Below, piece after piece: positions 35,303 to 46,480 of a DNA stretch of 64,000 nt. Both the position numbers and the translations under genes were made by a program. Position 1 is the stretch's first letter. The number at the start of each line of letters is the position of its first letter. The notes under the pieces are model-generated. The model searched no databases. It was not told the origin of the DNA and saw only the letters and a list, made by a program, of their open reading frames with translations. The stretch lies in the NCBI RefSeq assembly GCF_014529535.1, contig NW_023503376.1, positions 6,335,716 to 6,399,715 on the forward strand. The letters are read 5' to 3'. This stretch comes from Bradysia coprophila. Taxonomy: Eukaryota; Arthropoda; Insecta; Diptera; Sciaridae.

Positions 35303-35941
35303 TCATTTAACCTGAAATTTTTTGCCCAAAAATTGCCACGACTCTCGCTTCTGAACACCCCGAATTTTTTGATCAGCCAGCTGAAAATCCAAATCATTCT
35401 TGACACTCATCTGATTGTTATCGAACGTCATGGCGACATAACGACAACGGCCAGCATCAATTTTCTCCAGTCCGATTGCTTTCAATGCATCACCGACCTT
35501 GTCCAAATGTTCCTTCATATCCTCTTCAGTTTTAGCCATTATCACCAGCTTCTCCACAAAAGCCTTACACGCAAGGTTCTCCTTCGCAGATATTGGAAAT
35601 CCCTTGGATTGGTCGATAGCTTTTAAAACCGGATTCATACAGACACCTAACACCAGCCGGGACAATTCGCATTCAATGCCGTCCATTATTCCGCGACCTG
35701 GACGTCTAAACTCTTGAGCGCACATCACAAACTGTCTGATAATGGGAGCACTCGGTATTTGACGAATGGCTTCCAATACGGCTGAATGAGCAATGTTGTA
35801 GTAGGGGTCATCCAATTCCACGAATGTCATGTAGAGGCTCGACGAGGTCTGCTTAGCTCTAGCCATCATCAAATTTATAGTTACTTCTATCTCGCGGACT
35901 CCATCAGCATATTCACGTAGGTAGGGATCGTTCGGAGCCAT
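35303..35941 (-). CDS. Catalytically dead reverse-transcriptase-derived protein
   Basis: 212 residues, ATG at 35941 with an in-frame TAA 15 bp upstream. Residues 36-60 (YMTFVELDDPYYNIAHSAVL) correspond to RT motif A (FxDxxxAFD), but both Asp positions are altered (Glu, Tyr). Residues about 83-110 (RGIMDGI...LGVCMNPVLKAI) match the motif B region with the G-PQG-PLSPLLF core missing. Residues 126-155 (ACKAFVEKLVIMAKTEEDM) match motif C with FADD replaced by FVEK; then LDKVGDALKAIGL and GRCRYVAM match motif D and beyond. The type is R2/non-LTR-like. It cannot polymerise, yet 212 codons remain open. The end (KKFQVK, TGA) overlaps CAG|GTTAAA, a possible donor, so a further exon is possible. It lies between two Helentron-like elements and belongs to neither. 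Confidence 0.65.
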   Translation of the reverse strand: MAPNDPYLREYADGVREIEVTINLMMARAKQTSSSLYMTFVELDDPYYNIAHSAVLEAIRQIPSAPIIRQFVMCAQEFRRPGRGIMDGIECELSRLVLGVCMNPVLKAIDQSKGFPISAKENLACKAFVEKLVIMAKTEEDMKEHLDKVGDALKAIGLEKIDAGRCRYVAMTFDNNQMSVKNDLDFQLADQKIRGVQKRESWQFLGKKFQVK

Positions 35942-36011
35942 GCTGGAATCGGCTTAATCTAATAAATGTTATGTTTAAATTTCACGAAGCTGCGTGATTG
36001 AATCTCAATCC

Positions 36012-36133
36012 GGGCCAATAATTGGTGAATCTATTTACCTAATTTACTGAAATTTACCGAGATCTGAGCGGAAATTTACCGAATATATTTGGTAAATTTC
36101 AGCAAATTGCAATTAATTTACCAATAATAGGCC
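36012..36133. mobile_element. Small foldback MITE, GGGCCAATAATTGGT ends
   Basis: About 120 bp, ends GGGCCAATAATTGGT and ACCAATAATAGGCCC, interior with repeated AATTTACCGA/GGTAAATT. The flanks ATCTCA occur on both sides near but not at the boundary. No coding. Confidence 0.55.
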
Positions 36134-37470
36134 CTGATCTCATTGAGAACAAAATATTTACTCGTAAAAACTGTAGCAGTTGAAGCAAAAAGGTATTATT
36201 CGAATTAGTTATGTTACTTGTACACTGTACAGGCCTATAAAATTGTGATTAAATCAGTCCGATCGCTTACAAAAGACTACTTCGTTTGAGGTTTGGACGG
36301 TTTGTTGAAGTGTCTGAACAAATCGGTTAAGATCACTCACGAAACGGTTCAATCATGTGTGGATTTGCCGGTTAAATAATTCGGAAAGTGAGTTGAGTAC
36401 ATTGAGCTTCAACCGCGTGAATTTCAAAATCACCAAAGTTCTTGCTTTTGTTGCACAGATTGTAATTTGCTAGGGGGAAATTTCATGACGTTCGTGATTT
36501 TTTGTGTTAAATACTACTCTGAATGTTGATGATTCCCCTATGATAATTTAACTCCTCCAGATAGTGAGTAATATGATTCCATTATTATCTGAGCAATAGG
36601 GAAACTCCATTGGTCTGTAGAGGCGCCAGAACTTTTCTCAGTACTTCATTATTTGCTCTCTATTTTCTGGTGAAGTAACTTCTTACTGCTAAATATCCAT
36701 GAAAAGTAATGAAGCAGTGAAGTTGCTTGACAAAACAAGTAAGGCCACTGACGTGGCTTACCCGTTTCTCCATTTTTTTTAGGTGTTTGAAAAAATTCTC
36801 AAGAGTAATTGAGCTCAAATCAAGATATACTACAGATATTTTAGACAAATTCTGGAAAATATTCCAGCACAACACTAATTGCTAGGGTCTCTCGATTTTT
36901 GAAAAATGTGAAGCGACGCTTCAGTACATTTATCAATACCATCTAAAAGAGTCTTTTTAAAGATGTTCCTGCAAAATACGTATAAATTAGTCACACAATA
37001 TCTGATTCTAAAGTTATTTTGATGGGAAACTTAGAACTAAAAAGACTATGAGAAAAGTTTTACACTGGTCCGAGTTATTACCTTAAGACGAACTAAAAAT
37101 TAGCCATTTTCGATCTAGAAACCTAGAATTTAATAAAAGCTAACGTCTCTACTCTACTCGAGGACATTTTAAACTTTTCATAAAAGGGGTACCCCATCAA
37201 AGTAGCTTTAAAATAAGATATTGTGCATCAAAATCTACAAAAAAAGACTATTAAAAGATAAGTATCAGACTCCTTGAAACTTTTATCACAAAAAAAAATA
37301 TTTTTCTAACTAAAAGGATGTACCTTTAGGGATCGTTTATTAGAATAGAGATCTAAAACTTAATGACAGTTTTACTAACAATTCACATTTTAGACTAACC
37401 AGAAAAACCCTTTTTCAAAAAATCGTCTGTATTTAATGTATGTTCGTTGATTTTGCCCTCTCATTTATTT
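36134..37470. other. Intergenic, nothing recognised
   Basis: No gene supported. AT-rich with short frames only. Confidence 0.45.
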
Positions 37471-37830
37471 ACTAGGCCCCACCTTTTGGGTGGGTCAGGT
37501 CCCTTGACTGGCTGGGATTTTCTCAATAGATTTTTGTAACAAAAATATAATATCATAGATTGGTATTTGCTCAAAGCAGATCCATTTTAAGTCAGTGTGG
37601 ATCTTTGAGATGTGAATTTTTGTGATGCCACCATAATTTTTTTTATTGAACAAAACGCCTTTACGTTGTAGTTTGTAAATGGATGAATTCCCTAAGATCA
37701 AACAAAACGCCTTTACGTTTCATTTCATAAATGGAATTGTACAAATGCCTTTACGTTACATTTCGTAAAAAGATAAATAACTTATTAATTAATAAGATTA
37801 ATAATAAACAGTTTATCATTAATAGTACTT

Positions 37831-37888
37831 TATTTCATATGGAGTAGGATCCTCGAGCGACAGCGAGAATCCTACTCCATATGAAATA
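37831..37888. repeat. Palindrome TATTTCATATGGAGTAGGAT
   Basis: 20-bp perfect arms around a loop CCTCGAGCGACAGCGAGA. Inside Helentron-like copy C. Confidence 0.85.
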
Positions 37889-38960
37889 CAATGCTTTATT
37901 GCATGAGCGAAAACGAGACAACAACATATGACTGTTTTGACAGCAAACTATTAATGTATGAATCAGCGCTCTAGATAAGTAATTTTTCGGGTAATCACAC
38001 CGCGAATGCAATAAAAAAAATTAACAAATTACTTGTGAAATCCTAGCGAAATTTTTTTGATTTTTCGCTGAGATTTCACAAATATTTTGTGACATCACAA
38101 AAATTCGAATCACAAAGATACGCACGGCATTAAAGCAGCTCTTTGTCTTATTTTGTCATAAATGGTTCAATCCTTTTATTTGATTGAAAATAAATTTTCA
38201 GAACATACAAAAGATGCTTCAGGGTTATGCATATGCAGTCTGCTGAGAGATGCTTTGAAGAGGAGGTATTTCTTGCCTACCTCTTGAATAAAAATTAAAC
38301 TCTTGTAAATACGACCGCAAAGCTCACACTCGTGAACATTTTCTAGATTGAAAGACAATTTTAGCAAATAAATCTACTGAATTGACCCGATTTGCTCATA
38401 AATAAGGTATGCAACTCGTGTGATTACGCAAAGTTCACACTCGTCGGTTTTTTCTAGCATAGACAGCAAGAAATCACGCATAAAAGTCTTTTCAGAACAA
38501 ATCATAGATTATTGATCCATCATTTTCCATTAACGTTAACTTCAGTACTGTCGAAAATTACTCCGTATGATAAGGAGACAGAGCCATTACAAATTTCATT
38601 CTTAGTCGATTTTTTTTTTGAGATCTGTTGAGGATTATTCAAGCTATCGTGCTGTCAAGCGACCGACGAGACGAAAATTCTTTTGGGAATATCTCGAAGA
38701 CCTGTTCTAAGGTGACTCGTCCGTTATAGTTCATTTTCAAACTTAACCTCAAGAATTTAATTCCCCTCGATTAAAAAAAAAAATGGAAATCCGTTGAGAA
38801 ATACTCAAATTATCGTGGTGTCAAGCGATGACCCAAAAATTCTTTTGGGAACATCTCAGATATCTCCGGTCCATTATAGCCCATCTTCGAACTTAACGTG
38901 AGGAATTGAATTCCCCGTCGATTAAAATAAAATTTTTATAAATCCGTTTAGAATTTTTCA

Positions 38961-39066
38961 TGCTTGCTATGGGAACCGAAAGTAAAAATGTCAATTTTGA
39001 GGGGCGAAAGTAAACTTTCGCCCCTCAAAATTGACATTTTTTCACTTTCGGTTCCCATAGCAAGCA
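38961..39066. repeat. 106-bp near-perfect palindrome
   Basis: Arms of about 51 bp (TGCTTGCTATGGGAACCGAA ... and complement) meet at AAGTAAACTTT with almost no loop. The two arms differ at only a few bases, so it would extrude as a cruciform. Confidence 0.9.
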
Positions 39067-39410
39067 TAAAAAACTCAATACGTCACACGGAAAAGTACTT
39101 TCGGACCTTTGTCCTTGTGACGTAAATGACTAACTCAAGTTATCGTGTCATCAAAAAATGAACAAAGTGTGACAAACATTTTCTGTATTTAAGGTTTTTG
39201 GTCATACATTCCATGTATTTTCAATCATAGTAGTGAACATTGTGTGACAAACATTTTAGAGTGTTTATCATTCGTAAGACCAATAACTTTCAGTATAATA
39301 ACTCTGTTGGGTTGCGGACAGACAGACTCAATTTTTTTTTGAAGACCCGTTTCTCTGACGAGAAACGGGAATAAGAGCTTACATTAGTAATTTTATGAGA
39401 GAATGTACTA

Positions 39411-40110
39411 GAAATCACGGTGGGGTGGAACAAAACTTCCATTTAGTCGCAACACCACCTCTGATTTTTTTTCATGTTCTGGGTTGCAATGGTATACACA
39501 TGGTATGGTCGAATGTCAAACTTTGTATGGAGCGGAGGACATAGCGATTTCATATATAGAAACTCACCTCTCATGAGAGGTGAGTTTGTTTATTTGAAAT
39601 CGTTATGTCCTCCGGTTTGTATGAACAGACCATATCTGGTTTATACTTTTATTGCTGGGTTGAGGGACTCGAGTACTAAACGAAACTGTATTCAGTTTCC
39701 AAATCTGTCTGGTCGTTTCGAAGAACCGGCACACGTGGCCGTGCAGGACCCACGAGTCAATTTAAATACAGATTGTTATAGCAACGGATAGAGGGACTAA
39801 TTGTAAGTTAATTCGTGTCAAAATTGCTTCTCTACAACCTGGCCACGGAGCAACAGCCAGTTCTCCGAAACGGCCGGACAGATCTGGAAACTGAATACAG
39901 TTTCGTTTAGTACTCCAGTCCCTCAACCTAGCAATAGTACTCGAGTCCCTCAACTTAGCAATGAAAGCATAAACCAGGTATGGGCTGTTCATACAAACCG
40001 GAGGACATAACGATTTCATATGAACAAACTCACCTCTCATGAGAGGTAAGTTTGTTTGTATGAATTCGCTATGTCCTCCGCGACTCTATTTCAGTTTTGT
40101 TCAACCCCGT
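39411..40110. mobile_element. Foldback element of about 690 bp with internal hairpins
   Basis: Terminal repeats CACGGTGGGGTGGAACAAAA (left) and the mirrored TTTTGTTCAACCCCGTCATG (right). Both arms carry a second-order hairpin (CTCACCTCTCATGAGAGGTGAG within GGAGGACATA...TATGTCCTCC) at 39532-39625 and 39995-40085. The open frames on both strands (39474-39791, 39762-40040) are mirror images and therefore arm artefacts. Right arm holds a 27-bp internal duplication (AGTACTCRAGTCCCTCAAC). GAAAT lies on both flanks. Confidence 0.7.
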
Positions 40111-42335
40111 CATGGAAATGTAATAGAAACATACGAAAATATACTTTGGTAAATACCTTTAAGCTCAAATGTAAACTTTTTGTAACATTCTATTGCATCG
40201 CCATAAGGTTAGTAATGTCAGAGCCAACTTCACTGCTATGACATGGGCATTTACCAGAGTGAAGTTAGTTCAACACAAAGTATAGCGCAAAGAAAGAAGT
40301 GAAAAAAAATTGTGACGCCTCTACAGGACAAAGGAGGTTTCCCATGTAATACCATTAATGTCATTTGACACACCAAATTTCCTATTACTACGCTGGGTGC
40401 TTTGTTTTTGGCTTTTTTTATTATTAAGATTACCATTTTCTATATACGTACAATTTGTCGCGTCAAACCCTTTGTTGCAAATTGCCAAAATAAATGGGCA
40501 GAATAAAGATTAGAATCCCTAGATTTTCTGCTAGATTTTCTGAAGAGATGTTCGCGACAGTATTGTTAAATTTTCCATTACTTTCATTTTTATTCTAACA
40601 AATTACCACGCAAATAATTTTCTTTATTATTTCCACATTTTGGTTACATTTCTTTACCACTAATGTCACTTTCAACAGACTTAATCCGATAAAAAGAAGG
40701 ATTTCCGAAAGGATAACATAAAAAGATTACATTTTCTTCCCAAATATTCTCCATAAAGAAATTTAAAATTCATAATGAAATACCGAAAATAAATCACACA
40801 CCCAACCGACGATATAGCTCCCGTGTATATATATAAATTGATTTCGCGTTTTTACGATGCGATAACTCCTGCAACAGCTTGCAAACAGAACCTGTTATTT
40901 TGTCGGGATATTTACTTTTTTATTATGCAAGCCACGTAATCCTATTTCATGTCAGAGCCATAAACAATATTATTCAAGAAAAAGCATCTTTTCGATGTCA
41001 ATTGGTAATAAATGGATTGGTTCTATATATAGAAATATAAAAGGAAAAATTGTATCCCACGAGGAATAGACACACACAGAGAGAGATAGAGAGAGCTCTA
41101 CCAATAATATAATATTCTAATAATAATAATAATATTTTCCTCTGAGATGCCATTCCATGTTTACCATCCGCTGTTCCTCCGAAGTTCTAGTTGGATTCGC
41201 ATTAGATAATATTTTAAATTGGATTATTACATACATGAAAGGAAATCATAGGGATTTAAAAGTAATTGTGTGTGAGCGTAGCTTTTCTTGGTTCATATAT
41301 AAATAATAGATAAGGGGTTTGTTTATGTGAAAAATGTTTTGAACATTGTCTGCATACTGATAATATGACGCATTTTGTTGTATAAAATGATGTTGAATGT
41401 TCTATGTTAACGTTTTAAGGGATATATTATGGTGGCTTACAGAAAATTTTTTACGAAACATGAAAGAGCTATAAAGATACACATTTGCAATACCCATTCT
41501 TATACCCACATATATATACACATTCACTCATGTTGCAGTAGATATTTCTAAGGATTTTCGTATAAGAAAAATGCCATTGCCAGAATGTTTAGTATAAATG
41601 CAGGCGATTTTCATATTTTCAATTATTAATGGGTAGTATAAACAGAGGCAATATGAACGATTCTCAGAAGATTTGTTATCAAGTTATGGTATGTCTTCAA
41701 AGGTTAAAAAGAGAAAAACGTTTTCTCTGTAAAGCAGTTCACCAGAAGATGACTTACTTGCATGAAAATGGGTTAATTAGGAAGCTATAATAGTTGTGGA
41801 GTGTAGTTGAAATAAAGTGTGACGCGATACGGGTCGAAAAAATATAGAATTTCCGTCTGAAGATTAATAGGTGAGTTTGATGTATGCAACACAATTTTAT
41901 GATTATAAAGGACAATGACGGTAAGTATTCATGAGTACAATTAATCGAGTATGTCAATTCCTTTGATCTAAGGTTTTTCAACAGTTTGGTGTAAAATCTT
42001 TTACTTCATTTGTTCATATATATTTTGCCACATAAAAAAGCGCATTAGTCAGAACTAAATAGCCTCAATACAAACAACACACCCTCTACGGATAAAAGCG
42101 GCAGAGTTGAAATTTTGCTTGATTTTTGCAAGTGGTTCCAGGTGGTACTATTCGCTTAATTTGTCGCTGTCGGTAACATATTATACAGTTGGCTACTGTA
42201 AGTCATAGCGTAATAAATTCGGCACTACTTATTTGATGTTTTAGTTTGGCTAGTCTGTTGCTGACGCGTAACGTAAAAAATTTGCAATCTACTTGCAGCA
42301 AACTATCAAGAGGAGCATCGAGCACACTAAACGGG
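40111..42335. other. Intergenic, nothing recognised
   Basis: No gene. An (AAT)n run is at 41120-41145 and an inverted fragment of the dispersed AATGAAGTAAAAGATTTT repeat at 41990-42035. Confidence 0.45.
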
Positions 42336-42338
42336 ATG

Positions 42339-42640
42339 TGACGGGATGGCTCAGTGGTTACGTACTAGCCTTCCACCAAAATGATCCGGGTTCGATTCCC
42401 GTGACAGACAAATTCCGCATGGAATTTTTCTAGCGATTATATCGCATTGGTAACGTCCTTAGTTCACTCAAGCTTCATAATTTGGGTAGTTGCGGAGTGT
42501 TTGGTGGCTGCAACGATGTACACACTGAATGAATCGTATCACGTAACCCAAATACGATGAATTTGTGTACATATGTCTAGCCTACATTAAGGCGAGATAT
42601 CAATTTCGCACCTAACTTTCCTCAGAGAGTAATTACATAC
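42339..42640 (+). repeat. tRNA-derived SINE (tRNA-Gly-like head)
   Basis: The head has a good pol III A box (TGGCTCAGTGG, 42347-42357) and B box (GGTTCGATTCC, 42389-42399) at normal spacing, and an anticodon-loop-like CCTTCCA as in tRNA-Gly(UCC). The acceptor ends do not pair, so it is not a functional tRNA. About 230 bp of unrelated sequence follows; the 3' limit is a guess and no poly(A) tail is visible. Confidence 0.5.
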
Positions 42641-43065
42641 TTCGAGGCGTGGTTCGGAAGTCACGTAAAGCCGGTGGTCCAGACTGAACTTGTTATTGGC
42701 TGTAAAAGGCTGATAAAACGATATTCAATTTTTAAACTTCTAGCATAAAATTCTCTGGCCCTTACATACTGTCAACAAGTGAAATATGGGTTTGTTGTTA
42801 CCAAAAACGTATTCATAACTATGTCTTAACCAGACCACTCACTCCATGATTTTAAGTGTTATTTCACTGTCAGCATCACAAACAAATTAACATTTGCGTC
42901 ATTCTCATTAAATTTCCCTTGGTTGTGAAACGTTGGTGAGCTCAAATTTGTTTCAAGGACGTTTACATTAACCGAATTTTATAAAGATCACAAAGCGTTT
43001 AACAGCCTGTATGAGTCAGCCTTTGCTTTATTTGGTCAAAAACAGGTAAAGTTTTTTTTTTATAA

Positions 43066-43071
43066 TTTATT
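43066..43071 (-). terminator. Poly(A) signal of the Diedel-like gene
   Basis: AATAAA on the minus strand, followed by an A-rich tract, 45-50 bp past the stop codon. Confidence 0.55.
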
Positions 43072-43115
43072 GAATGCAAAAAAAAGTACTCCTGACCGAC
43101 ACAACAATTAATCGG

Positions 43116-43475
43116 TTACTGCACAACCAAAACCTCATTGCCATATCTCTTCAAAAAATTTTCAGCTGGAACCCCAGGAATACAACCGAAATCACAATTA
43201 CATCCAAATACGTTACAATCTCCTACACCACAGAAGTAGTCAACGGGTGGGAATCCATTACCACATAAAGCTACCATACAAAGGTTGGGAACGTCACCAA
43301 GAGCAGGACACAACATTGTGCTCATACTAATGGCTTTGGTATAATCCGTACACGATCTAGTTTTATTCAAATTAACAAACACAACTTGTTGTGCATAGCA
43401 ACACTCTGCACGAACATTACGCATAAAGTGACAAAGACTTATTAATGAAACCAACAAACAAAATTTGATGTTCAT
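43116..43475 (-). CDS. Diedel-like secreted cysteine-rich protein
   Basis: 119 residues, single exon. Signal peptide 1-23 (MNIKFCLLVSLISLCHFM... cleaved before ECC). The mature chain begins ECC, then SC, C..LC, and the diagnostic block FCGVGDCNVFGCNCDFGC (residues 81-98). This matches the cysteine frame of Drosophila Diedel, a small secreted immunomodulator that dampens the Imd pathway and extends survival of virus-infected flies; relatives were captured by insect viruses. The function here is inferred from the family. Eleven cysteines in the mature part: one more than the ten expected, so one is unpaired or makes a dimer. ATG follows CGATACG. A poly(A) signal AATAAA lies 45-50 bp after the stop. 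No intron seen. Confidence 0.8.
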   Translation of the reverse strand: MNIKFCLLVSLISLCHFMRNVRAECCYAQQVVFVNLNKTRSCTDYTKAISMSTMLCPALGDVPNLCMVALCGNGFPPVDYFCGVGDCNVFGCNCDFGCIPGVPAENFLKRYGNEVLVVQ

Positions 43476-44085
43476 CGTATCGTTCTGAGAATAAAACTGC
43501 GATTAAATTCTTGGCGAACAAGTAATATGAATGTAACTCGATTAAAATACACAATGCAGTGAAAGCGCACATCAGACTGATGCGTGTCTTAAGTCTTATC
43601 AATTTCGTCTTTCTTTACATTTATCATTACCATGGTCAGACTTCGGCTTTCAATAAACAATCGTAGAGAGAAAATTGTGATAACATTGCGTTGATACACA
43701 ATTAAAGGAGGAAGTCGTCAATTCAGAAGATAAGAATGTCGCGATTCTATAGAATGTTATGATCAGAGCGAGAAAACCGAAGACGAAGACTAGTTATTGT
43801 AATTTGCCTTGGGGTACTTGTCAAAGTATTTGTTTCTCTTTCAACGTGGTACGTTGAGAGCGAGAGGACAGAAGACCAGTTTATTTTAACTTGCGTCAAA
43901 CTTCGTATTTATACTGCTCTTTGCCCGAAGACAAATCCCACAGTGAACACGAGATGAGGCGCAACACAGCATCGACCAAACCGAGAACAACGATCAGACC
44001 AACACAAGAAGATAACTAGAATCGCAGCGCTAGTTGATGTTAAGCCACATCTAACCGGACATCAGAACTGTTTCGGCCTCGAGGT

Positions 44086-44890
44086 TAGAGGTGTGCGCCG
44101 CCGAGATTTTAGCCGGCGGCGCGGCTGAGCCGAGAAACAACCGACGCCGCCGCTAATACAAAAATGTCAGCCAGCCGCCGACCGCCGCCGATGCTTATCG
44201 ACGGCTGAGAAATAAAGTGAATTCTACCTGTAACTTGATCAAATTTTGATGATACTACGAGTCGTATCGACTTCTGGGCGGTAATGTCTTGAAGAAAATG
44301 ATGCATATATTAGAAAATTCAACTAATTCTTAAAAAATTCTGGAAAGTTTCCTTCGTTCAGCTCGCAATCACGCTCGGGAATTGGAACAAATATATATAA
44401 TTAAAACGAGGATTGTTGGCGTGCGTTAAATGTATAAAAATGGTGCTTAGACCGACCACGGTGCTGGAAATGATAAACCGTGCGAATTGTAAAGTAAGGT
44501 CACACTTTTGCGATTCCGTTATTAAATGCTAAAGTTAAATGTTTTCTGAAAACTATACAGAAACACTTTGCAATTTCAGCAACATTTAATTTCTCATTTA
44601 GCTCTAAAGTATGGCATAGTGAATTTGCAAGAAATATAAAACTAACACTTGTTGATTTTATTTAACTCTTGCTACATTCGGCAGTCTTTTAATGACTTAT
44701 GTTGAACGTCCAATCTTATTGATAAAACCATTCGCATCCCTAACTAGTGTTTTTCTATTTTATACTGAAAACTATCGGCGCGCCGCGACTGAGCCGCGCC
44801 GCCGATAAATGTCTCTGCCGGCGCGCAGCCGCTGGTACTCTGACACTCGGCTGGCCGCCGCCGAAATTTTTCGGTCGGCGCACACCTCTA
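44086..44890. mobile_element. hAT-type non-autonomous element 3, 805 bp
   Basis: Ends TAGAGGTGTGCGCCG and CGGCGCACACCTCTA, flanked by a perfect 8-bp duplication CTCGAGGT (44078-44085, 44891-44898). Both termini hold 100-150 bp of GC-rich GCCGCCG/GCGGCTGAGCC motifs; the interior is AT-rich. The minus frame at 44109-44306 is a by-product. No transposase. Confidence 0.9.
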
Positions 44891-46440
44891 CTCGAGGTAC
44901 GGAGTCATGGCGGCCACTGACCGTTGAGAACGGTGCTCTTCAGCTGTTTCCACGATTCACCTCTTCACAGTACAGGCTATGATCGCTACGTGAACTGGTG
45001 TTAGCGTCATAGGGAAGCAGGACATTTTAACCAAGCGGTCAATTTATGGAACCACAAAGAAACAGGATTGAAATTAAGGAAAATTGCATTTCGAAGGCTT
45101 CAAAGGCACAAGACACAAACGAAAACAATCACTAGAACACCTTTAAACGACGCACTGTGATAACACCACTCCCATAACTCTACGTTGAACTTGAAATAAC
45201 TAACCTGCGTACTTGAGCCCATTCCTTCCATCGCTTACAATTAACCAGCCAGAAAAAGACGTTTCTGGTTTGAGAAACGTCTTGCGAAGGAAGTTAAGTC
45301 GATTGGATTACGTCTTTTTCTGTATAAATACGAAGTTTGACGAGTACTTGTCAAAATATCTTCCTCTCTTTTATCATAACACTCTATATAGCGCCTCAAA
45401 AATTCTATATTCACAGTCCAAGAATGTAAGATTGTTATATTATAATGTCTGGTGCAACTTGCTTTTGTTTTCGATGCTGAAGTATACACTTTGAAGACTT
45501 TGGGTTAGTTTCGGTCCGGACCCAAATCATGGTTAGGGAAAAAAATTGAAATTTAAAAATCAAATCCGTAATCTATTGTTAAGGTGTGCCCCATATGAGA
45601 TTGGTAGCCCAAAATTTGTGAGAGATATGTCTATAAAAGTGATATTTTGCGGGGGTTGTTAATAGCCTTTTTTTTTAAATTGGTGGTCGTTGTCTTACAG
45701 AAACTGTTACTTTGGCTCAAAACCGTCTAAAAAAGTGGTTAAAAAATATTTCGAGGCACCCTCGACGAATTAAAATTTGAGGGTGTAACTTCTCACCACT
45801 GGGAAGCTGTTTTAACCTACTTCACTCACCCAACCAATCTGATCGACCTAAACTTTCGTTCGATACAATGTCCAGTTTCAGTACCCTATTTAGAGTACCA
45901 GATCACACAGATCTTCAGGACGCAGAATAAACCAAAAATCTTCTAAAAATGTAATTTCGTGTCATGCTCATTTGGTGCAATTGTGCAATAATAGCGTTCG
46001 GTTCTACAAGGAAACAAGGTTACAGAAATCGTTTGAGATTGAGTTAGAATATCTCGAAATGTCAACGACCTCATATTGGTGTCAAACTACGCGTCTTGTC
46101 AATAGCTTTCAGGAAAAAAAAGTTTTATGGTGGTTACTTCCCGAGATTTTGGGCCACCGACTTAATATGGGGCTACACGAGTCGAAGCTCAAAGCGTCAC
46201 CCCCACCGATATAACTTCTTTTGTAAGTGGATAAAAGGACTTGCGTCACACCTCTACTGTAAGTGGTTTTGTGTGATTTCTGTATAGCAAAAATTGATTT
46301 AATAAAGAAAATTTGAAACATTGACGAGGAACTTTGGTTCCTGGTGTATTTAAAAAGATTTTAAATAAAAGTATCGATGAATTCACTTGTAGAAATTAAG
46401 CTAAACGGCGAGGAAACAAAATCAATAATCTTTATGTAGA
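44891..46440. other. Intergenic, nothing recognised
   Basis: No gene. A short inverted repeat GAAAAAGACGT... ACGTCTTTTTC lies at 45250-45325. Other frames lack family resemblance. Confidence 0.45.
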
Positions 46441-46443
46441 GGG

Positions 46444-46480
46444 TATATAACAACCGTGTTCCAGTTCAGTTTCACTTCAG
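46444..46480 (+). promoter_or_regulatory. Candidate core promoter (TATATAA plus TCAGT)
   Basis: TATATAA at 46444-46450 is followed at normal spacing by two arthropod initiator matches, TTCAGTT (A at 46468) and TTCAGTT (A at 46479). No open reading frame of note follows, so it may belong to a non-coding transcript, a gene with distant exons or a dead element. Confidence 0.3.

Larger units (their letters stand above)
37471..39374 (-). mobile_element. Helentron-like element, family 2, copy C
   Basis: Inverted relative to copies A and B. The 3' end (left) is ACTAGGCCCCACC with hairpin CCACCttttGGGTGG and GGTCCCTTGACTG. The 5' end (right) is a variant hairpin CCCGTTTCTCgtcaGAGAAACGGG followed by AATAA. 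Contains a threefold CGCCTTTACGTT repeat (37655-37765), two near-perfect palindromes (37831-37888, 38961-39066) and two copies of the 150-bp-type unit (38630-38950). No coding capacity. Confidence 0.65.

Noticed and set aside
39474-40040. Two ORFs of 92-105 codons with similar sequence on opposite strands
   Set aside because: Mirror translations of the two arms of a foldback element.
42339-42411. Functional tRNA-Gly
   Set aside because: Acceptor stem does not pair and the T arm is followed by mismatched sequence; only the internal promoter boxes are good.
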